Part shown: piece after piece, positions 59,320 to 64,000 of the stretch
Layout: each line of letters starts with the position of its first letter
Position numbering within the stretch: the first letter of the stretch is position 1
NCBI RefSeq assembly: GCF_001905725.1
Contig: NZ_LIWB01000002.1
Span: 171,607-235,606 of the forward strand
Length of the DNA stretch: 64,000 nt
DNA from: Streptomyces sp. CB02400
GTDB taxonomy: Bacteria; Actinomycetota; Actinomycetes; Streptomycetales; Streptomycetaceae
Reading direction: 5' to 3'
Program-made: the position numbers and the translations under genes
The notes under the pieces: model-generated
Told to the model about the DNA's origin: nothing
What the model saw: the letters and a program-made list of their open reading frames with translations, nothing else
Databases searched by the model: none

Positions 59320-60169
59320 CCGCGGAAGTCTGGCATCCGGCACTGACATTCGGGGAACCCGCGGCGGGGGAGTCCGCCGGGGCCGCCGCGGTGCGGGGCA
59401 GGAAGCGGGTCCTCGCCCGGTCCGCGTACCGCGTCACGACCGGGGCCAGCAGCAGGCCGGCGCCCATGACGGCGGCGCCCGCGGCGGCGTCGAGGAAGTA
59501 GTGGTTCGCGGTGCCCATCACCACGATCGTGGTCACCAGCGGGTAGACGACGGCGGCCGTCTTCGTCAGGCGCGTGCGCCCGTACCGCCAGAGGATCACT
59601 CCGCACCACAGCGCCCAGCCCACGTGCAGGCTCGGCATCGCCGCGTACTGGTTCGTCATCCCGCCGAGCCCGCGCGGGGCGCTCGCCTCGCCGCCCCACC
59701 AGCCGTACGAGCTGTAGTGCGCCATCGTGTCGACGAAGCCGTGGCTCGCGTCGAGCAGCCGGGGCGGGCAGGTGGGCAGCAGGGTGAAGCCGATCAGGCC
59801 GATGAAGGTGGACGTCATCAGCCAGGTGCGGGCGGCGCGGTAGCGCACCGCGTGGGAGCGGAACAGCCAGACCAGGATCGCCGGGGTCACCAGGTAGTGC
59901 AGCGACGCGTACCAGAAGTCGGCGGGTATGCCGAGCCACGGCTCACGGGTGAAGAGACGGTTCAGCGGGTGCTCGGCGTTGAGGTACAGCGCCTTCTCGA
60001 CGCGCAGGATCGCCAGGCCGTGGTCGACGGCGTCGGAGACGTCGCCGCGGACGACCAGCCGGCCCGCCGAGTAGCAGGCGTACACCAGGAGGATGAGCGG
60101 CAGCTCCCTCCACCAGCGCAGCCGGGTCGCCGGGGCAGCCTCGGTGCCTGGTGTCTCGGTGTGCGGCAT
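59210..60169 (-). CDS. PAP2 superfamily (inositol-phosphotransferase-like) membrane protein
   Basis: A membrane protein of 319 residues with about six helices. The PAP2 triad is present in part: GGMTNQYAAMPSLHVGWALW (PSLH motif) and ANHYFLDAAAGAAVMGAG (H-x3-D-like motif). Together with RYRAARTWLMTS this fits the PAP2/inositol phosphorylceramide synthase-like branch. It probably transfers or removes phosphate groups from lipids. The last about 60 residues are Pro/Gly-rich and overlap the nuclease gene in another frame. GGAG lies seven bases before the ATG. Confidence 0.88.
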   Translation of the reverse strand: MPHTETPGTEAAPATRLRWWRELPLILLVYACYSAGRLVVRGDVSDAVDHGLAILRVEKALYLNAEHPLNRLFTREPWLGIPADFWYASLHYLVTPAILVWLFRSHAVRYRAARTWLMTSTFIGLIGFTLLPTCPPRLLDASHGFVDTMAHYSSYGWWGGEASAPRGLGGMTNQYAAMPSLHVGWALWCGVILWRYGRTRLTKTAAVVYPLVTTIVVMGTANHYFLDAAAGAAVMGAGLLLAPVVTRYADRARTRFLPRTAAAPADSPAAGSPNVSAGCQTSAGERIPRQRHPEPRYGTGTEPGASPSDAGEGAPAPAR

Positions 60170-60357
60170 CCGATCGCTCCCCCTTTGTTCTCGCGCGGCG
60201 CTCCGTTCAGCGGCCAGCCACTCTACGGTGTGCGCGCGTCCCCCGTGACACGCCCTCGGCCCTGAGAGACGCATGGATCGCCCCCCGGGTTGCCCGCGAC
60301 CAGGGTGCGCGATGATGGGGGAGTTCCGCCTGCGAATTTTCACCCGGAAGGTCTCCC

Positions 60358-60957
60358 ATGGCACCGCGCATCCTGCTGGCCCGGCACGGACAGACCGAGT
60401 GGTCGCTGTCCGGCAAGCACACCGGCAGGACCGATGTGCCGCTCCTGGAGGAGGGCCGGCGGGGCGCCAAGCTGCTCGGCGAGCGGCTGCACCGGGCGCC
60501 GTACGAGGGACTGCCCGGTGTCGAGGTGCGTACCAGTCCGCTGGTCCGTGCGCGGGAGACGTGTGAGCTGGCCGGGTTCGGTGACCGCGCGGAGAACTGG
60601 GACGCGCTCATGGAGTGGGACTACGGGGCGTACGAGGGGATGACGCCGGCGGAGATACAGGCGGTGCGGCCCGGGTGGCTGATCTGGCGGGACGGGGTCC
60701 CGGAGGGGGAGACCCTGGCGGAGGTGACGGCGCGTGCGGACGAGGTGGTGGCCTGGGCCCGGTCCGCCGACCGTGACGTGCTGGTCTTCGCGCACGGGCA
60801 CATGCTTCGTTCCATCGGTGCGCGGTGGCTCGGTCTGCCGATCGGTTTCGCGGCCCGTATCCGGTTGAATCCGACCTCCCTGTCGGTGCTGGGGTGGGCG
60901 TACGGCGAGCCGGCTGTGGAGTCCTGGAACGAGACGGGGCATCTGGCGGCTGCGTGA
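60358..60957 (+). CDS. Histidine phosphatase family protein
   Basis: A cytoplasmic phosphatase of 199 residues. The RHG motif is [11 protein letters not shown] (His at the phosphorylated site); other residues are in [27 protein letters not shown] and [14 protein letters not shown]. It is typical of the phosphoglycerate-mutase-like acid phosphatase branch. GGAAGG precedes the ATG. It stands alone before a repeat region. Confidence 0.93.
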   Translation: MAPRILLARHGQTEWSLSGKHTGRTDVPLLEEGRRGAKLLGERLHRAPYEGLPGVEVRTSPLVRARETCELAGFGDRAENWDALMEWDYGAYEGMTPAEIQAVRPGWLIWRDGVPEGETLAEVTARADEVVAWARSADRDVLVFAHGHMLRSIGARWLGLPIGFAARIRLNPTSLSVLGWAYGEPAVESWNETGHLAAA

Positions 60958-61044
60958 CGCCCGGTCCGCTGGTCGCGTGGTCCGGTGCTCGTGGGGTGCC
61001 CTGTGCGGGGGCCGGGCGGGGGTGGGTCGCGCTGCCCGGCGCTT

Positions 61045-61165
61045 GCGGGGTGCCGCTGCGCCCACCCGTGCCGCCCCAGCGGCACGATTGCCCGCAGATG
61101 CGGGGGTGGGACGCCGCCCCAGCGGCACGACTGCCCGCGGCTGCGGGGGTGGGACGCCGTCTCAG
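61045..61165. repeat. Dispersed intergenic repeat, copy C
   Basis: It starts GGTGCCGCTGCGCCCACCCG like copy A, then contains three related units of AGCGGCACGATTGCCCGC with slight changes, separated by GGGGGTGGGACGCCG. Unlike copies A and B it has no GTACCTCCCAGG block. Confidence 0.8.
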
Positions 61166-61199
61166 CGGCATGATCGCCCGTGGTCGGGCGTCGGACCGT

Positions 61200-62648
61200 T
61201 CACACCGCGCGGGGGAATGATTCGTGGCGGTCCAGGAAGGCTGATACGCCTGATGCCCGGCGGTGGGGGAGCAGTACGCGGGATGTGCCTGCCAGCATGG
61301 TGCGGACCCGGGACGACTGGACCTCGGTCAGTAGGTCCAGTACCTGCATTCCGGCTTCCGCCGCCTCGTCCGGGCGGCCCCCGCGGGCCAGGTCGTCCGC
61401 CAGCTCCGCCGTGTACAACGCGATGTTGCGGGTGAAGTGCGGGTCCTGGAGCTCCGCGGCCCGCCGTGCGTGCCTGGCCGCGCGCGGCCAGTCGCCCAGC
61501 GTCGACCAGCACTGCGCCTCCAGGCCCTCCAGTTCGGCCTCCCCGTAGAAGCTCATCCACTCCGGGTCCGCCTCCGACGGCCCGCGCTCGAAGTACGCCC
61601 CCGCCCGGGCCAGCGCCTGCTCGCAGCCCGTGCGGTCGGCGAGCCCCGCCCAGCCGCCCGCCTCCCGCAGCGCCAGCAGCGACATCAGCCGCGGGGAGCC
61701 GAGCGGGCGTGCGGCCCGCTGCGCGGCCTGCGCCGCCCGTACCGCCTCCCGGGGCCGGCCCGCGTCCCGCGCGAGGAACGCCGTATTGCAGAAGGCGTGC
61801 GCCTCCACACCCGGATCCCCGGTCACCCGCGCGGTCGCCAGCGCCTCCGCGTAGTGCGAGCGCGCGTCGTCGAAGCGGCCCGAGTCGTGCGCCAGCCAGC
61901 CCACCGAGATGGCCAGCTCTCCGGCGCCCGAGTACAGCCGGTCCGCCGTCCGCTGCCGGGTCGTCCCCGCGTCCAGCAGCGCGTAGGCGGCACGCAAGGG
62001 TGCCGCCGCGCGGCGGTACAGCCCGTCCGCCCCGTGCCGGTCGTCCAGCAGCCGGATGCGGCGGACGGCCTCCTCCAGGGCGCCCGCGTCGCTCGCCCCC
62101 GCGCGGCGCACGGCGCGCTGTGGCGCCGAGGCGTCGGAGGCGAACCCGTACGGGCTCAGCGAGGCGGAGGCCACTGTGGCGCCCCCGCCGGTCATGAATG
62201 CGCGACGCAGCACGTCGCTCTCCTCGTGGTCGTGCGTGTCGTACGTGTCGTACCGGTCCTGCGTCTCATACGGCTCGTACGCCCCGCTGTTCTCAGTCGT
62301 GGCGTTCGCCGGGTTCTCGGTGTGGGCCGGGGGCGTGTCCCCGGCGGTCCGCGCTCCGCGCCCGCGCACCGACGAGCGGGGCGCGAAGCCCAGGTCGGTC
62401 AGCGTGCGGCCGGGGAACATGTGCAGGAACACCCGTTCATAGGCGTAGTTGGGGCAGCGGATCTCGCCCGCCTCCACCCGGTGCACGTACCGCGCGTCAC
62501 AGCTGACCCGCTCGCCGATCTCGCGGGCGGCCCGCCGGACCACCGCGGCGAACTCGGCCGGCGAACGCGGTCCGCGCAGTTGCCGGAAGACGAGGTTCGG
62601 CCGCGGGGGCCGATGGGGCTGGGACGAGGGCACCGTTGACGACGCCAT
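61200..62648 (-). CDS. Tetratricopeptide regulator with N-terminal DNA-binding-like region
   Basis: A protein of 482 residues. The N-terminal part (AAVVRRAAREIGERVSCDAR; YVHRVEAGEIRCPNYAYERV) resembles an XRE helix-turn-helix region as in NsdA-like regulators. A low-complexity Tyr/Asp segment follows (GAYEPYETQDRYDTYDTHDH), then a twin-Arg-like FMTGGGATVASASL and TPR repeats (DARSHYAEALATARVTGDPG; PREAVRAAQAAQRAARPLGS). Such proteins repress development or antibiotic genes in Streptomyces. The ATG at 62648 has GAGGAC upstream. No other domain is seen. Confidence 0.85.
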   Translation of the reverse strand: MASSTVPSSQPHRPPRPNLVFRQLRGPRSPAEFAAVVRRAAREIGERVSCDARYVHRVEAGEIRCPNYAYERVFLHMFPGRTLTDLGFAPRSSVRGRGARTAGDTPPAHTENPANATTENSGAYEPYETQDRYDTYDTHDHEESDVLRRAFMTGGGATVASASLSPYGFASDASAPQRAVRRAGASDAGALEEAVRRIRLLDDRHGADGLYRRAAAPLRAAYALLDAGTTRQRTADRLYSGAGELAISVGWLAHDSGRFDDARSHYAEALATARVTGDPGVEAHAFCNTAFLARDAGRPREAVRAAQAAQRAARPLGSPRLMSLLALREAGGWAGLADRTGCEQALARAGAYFERGPSEADPEWMSFYGEAELEGLEAQCWSTLGDWPRAARHARRAAELQDPHFTRNIALYTAELADDLARGGRPDEAAEAGMQVLDLLTEVQSSRVRTMLAGTSRVLLPHRRASGVSAFLDRHESFPRAV

Positions 62649-62904
62649 GGCCGGGTCCTCTCTGCGAACCGTCGAACCATGCCGGAATCGGGGCGTTTTG
62701 TGCGTGTGCTGCCCTGTTTCCGGCGGGCTAGAACGTACCTGTTGTGACGGAGTCACTACGCGGAGTTTGGCAACAATCCGGATATGTCATCCGTGATCTG
62801 CCATGAACTGCCATCCTTTGCGGCGGACTTTCGTCGTAGCCGTTGACGTCGCGGCTCGTTGGGTCCTGTGTACCGGGGGCCCTATGCGTGCGGTGGAGGC
62901 CGGG

Positions 62905-63327
62905 ATGGCGACCAGTCGGAGCAAGGATTCTTTAGAGCTGCCGGAGCTGACAGGGCCGGCAGAGCTGCCTGAGCTGCCGAGTGCGGACTGTGACGTGGTC
63001 ACGGTTCCGGCGCGGCAGGGTCTGGAGGCGGTCGACATCCTGCGGCGGGTGGTGGGGGACGCGGTGGGGCCGGTGCTGCATGACGGTGGGTGCGGCACGT
63101 TGGGGTTTCTGGTGCCTCCGGGGACGGCTGAGGGCTGGGATGTGCCGGGGAGTGTCTGTACGGAGACGGACGGCTGTGGGTTGAGGCTGGCGCCGGAGCC
63201 GGTGGGGGAGGGGGCGGACTGGTTGCTGCCGCCGGGGGAGGTGGAGCCGGCGACGGACCCCGTGGCGCTTCGGGAGGCGCTGGACGAGGCCCAGCGGATG
63301 ATCGAGGCTGCGGACGGGTGTGTGTGA
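62905..63327 (+). CDS. Hypothetical protein
   Basis: A protein of 140 residues. N-terminal Leu/Pro/Glu repeats (SLELPELTGPAELPELPSAD) lead to a compact domain (VPARQGLEAVDILRRVVGDA; GGCGTLGFLVPPGTAEGWDV) and an acidic helix end. GGAGG is five bases before the ATG at 62905. It is slightly similar to the primase/polymerase-like protein at 51049 in the order of a LVPPG- and VCTE-like region, which is weak evidence. Function unknown. Confidence 0.7.
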   Translation: MATSRSKDSLELPELTGPAELPELPSADCDVVTVPARQGLEAVDILRRVVGDAVGPVLHDGGCGTLGFLVPPGTAEGWDVPGSVCTETDGCGLRLAPEPVGEGADWLLPPGEVEPATDPVALREALDEAQRMIEAADGCV

Positions 63328-63339
63328 GGTTCGGGTCCG

Positions 63340-63432
63340 GGGAGGGCTTTCGCCCCCGCCGCCCTCACCCGTCCCATCCCGGGGGGCGCTGCCCCCCGGA
63401 CCCCCGCTCCTCAAACGCCGGAGGGGCTGAAA
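63340..63432. repeat. Streptomyces intergenic repeat
   Basis: The block ending GACCCCCGCTCCTCAAACGC followed by CGGAGGGGCTGAA, with a GGGGGGC/GCCCCCC hairpin inside, matches from memory a repeat seen many times in Streptomyces genomes downstream of genes. Confidence 0.65.
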
Positions 63433-63442
63433 TCATGGGTGA

Positions 63443-64000
63443 ATGGGAAGGGCCAGGAACAGTGGGCGTAAACAGGTAGCCGTCGAGGGTGTTGTCGAGC
63501 AGGTCGACGGTGGGGTTGCCCGGCTTGTTCCGGACCGGGAGCGGGTGCGGGGCTGGACGTTGTTGATCGACGGGGCGCCGCAGTCGCACGTCGATCTCGA
63601 CGACCCGGCGTGTCTGTCCTTCGAGTACCAGCGCCGGTTCGGCCATGTCGTCGATCTCGTCGCCCCGCCCGGCAAGCCCCTGCAGGCCGTGCACCTCGGC
63701 GGTGGTGCCTTCACCCTCGCCCGGTACGTCGCCGCCACCCGGCCCCGCTCCACCCAGCAGGTCGTCGAACGGGACGCGGCGCTGGTGCGACTGGTCCGGC
63801 GGGAGCTGCCGTTGGACCCGAAGGCCCGCATCCGGGTGCGTTCGGTGGACGCCCGTGAAGGGCTCGCCAAGGTGCCGGACGGCTGGGCCGGACTCGTCGT
63901 CGCCGACGTCTTCAGCGGGGCCCGCACCCCCGCCCACCTCACCTCGACCGAGTTCCTCGACGACGTCCGCAGGGCCCTCGCCCCCGGCGGGGTCTACGCC
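63443..64000 (+). CDS. Spermidine-synthase-like methyltransferase-fold protein, cut by window end
   Basis: At least 186 residues, open at the right edge. The Rossmann-like fold shows VDLVAPPGKPLQAVHLGGGA (glycine motif), then VVERDAALVRLVRRELPLDP (acidic residue after strand two) and VVADVFSGARTPAHLTSTEF. This is the spermidine synthase/SAM-dependent family. The ATG at 63443 has GGAGGGG at about 15 bases. The last part is missing, so the substrate cannot be judged. Confidence 0.85.
   Translation, partial: MGRARNSGRKQVAVEGVVEQVDGGVARLVPDRERVRGWTLLIDGAPQSHVDLDDPACLSFEYQRRFGHVVDLVAPPGKPLQAVHLGGGAFTLARYVAATRPRSTQQVVERDAALVRLVRRELPLDPKARIRVRSVDAREGLAKVPDGWAGLVVADVFSGARTPAHLTSTEFLDDVRRALAPGGVYA

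Overview
The window is high-GC actinobacterial DNA from a Streptomyces chromosome. The GC-rich third codon positions, the XRE/DUF397/ATP-binding triad, the cslA-glxA-cslZ hyphal-tip glycan locus, a PAS-GGDEF-EAL protein of the CdgA type, ehuBCDA and several Streptomyces intergenic repeat families all point that way. From about 27 kb onward the order recalls the S. coelicolor SCO28xx core region, read from memory rather than by alignment.

Layout. 0-2.4 kb: an edge protein, a DUF397/XRE pair and an anti-sigma-like ATPase. 2.4-5.7 kb: a small accessory islet with a DUF6551 ParB-like protein, an IS5 tail fragment, a SUKH protein, a broken IS5-type transposase, an 80-residue protein and a decayed DUF3592 copy. 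5.7-15.9 kb: short regulator/enzyme pairs (MarR/quinone oxidoreductase, EthD/MerR, hydrolase/MarR, LysR/DoxX), plus a histidyl-tRNA-synthetase-like protein and an MBL hydrolase. 16-26.2 kb: housekeeping and sugar metabolism, including a SEC-C protein, DUF6412 with a YidC paralogue, a FAH hydrolase, a secreted trypsin-like protease, Gfo/Idh and ROK, and a CBM2-tailed sugar dehydrogenase beneath a CebR-like box. 26.3-37 kb: cell-surface genes, including a degenerate class F sortase, cslZ, glxA, cslA, an NlpC/P60 protein, an SPFH protein and an AA10 LPMO with a DasR-like dre site. 37-46 kb: IclR, ehuBCDA, DUF3830, amidase, 2-hydroxyacid dehydrogenase and two maleate-isomerase-like genes, which look like one uptake and catabolic unit. 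46-55 kb: LLM oxidoreductase, cdgA, an M6 protease, a primase/polymerase-like protein and small secreted proteins. 55-60 kb: a three-gene operon of an SF1 helicase, an unknown protein and a Cas4/Dna2-type nuclease, followed by a PAP2 protein. 60-64 kb: a histidine phosphatase, a TPR regulator, a hypothetical protein and a spermidine-synthase-like gene cut by the window edge.

Three tRNA-Lys(CTT) genes lie on the minus strand at 32.9, 36.9 and 51.0 kb, each with its own terminator hairpin.

The best candidate for an undescribed system is the nuclease/unknown/helicase operon at 55.2-59.3 kb. It looks like a Dna2-type enzyme split into subunits with a conserved partner of unknown function. Also notable are a TnpB-less IS605-type element that keeps possible guide-RNA scaffold sequence (34.56-34.9 kb), a class II aminoacyl-tRNA-synthetase-like protein (7.4 kb), a pseudo-sortase behind a hairpin that covers its ribosome binding site (26.3 kb), and a possible structured small RNA (46.0-46.16 kb).
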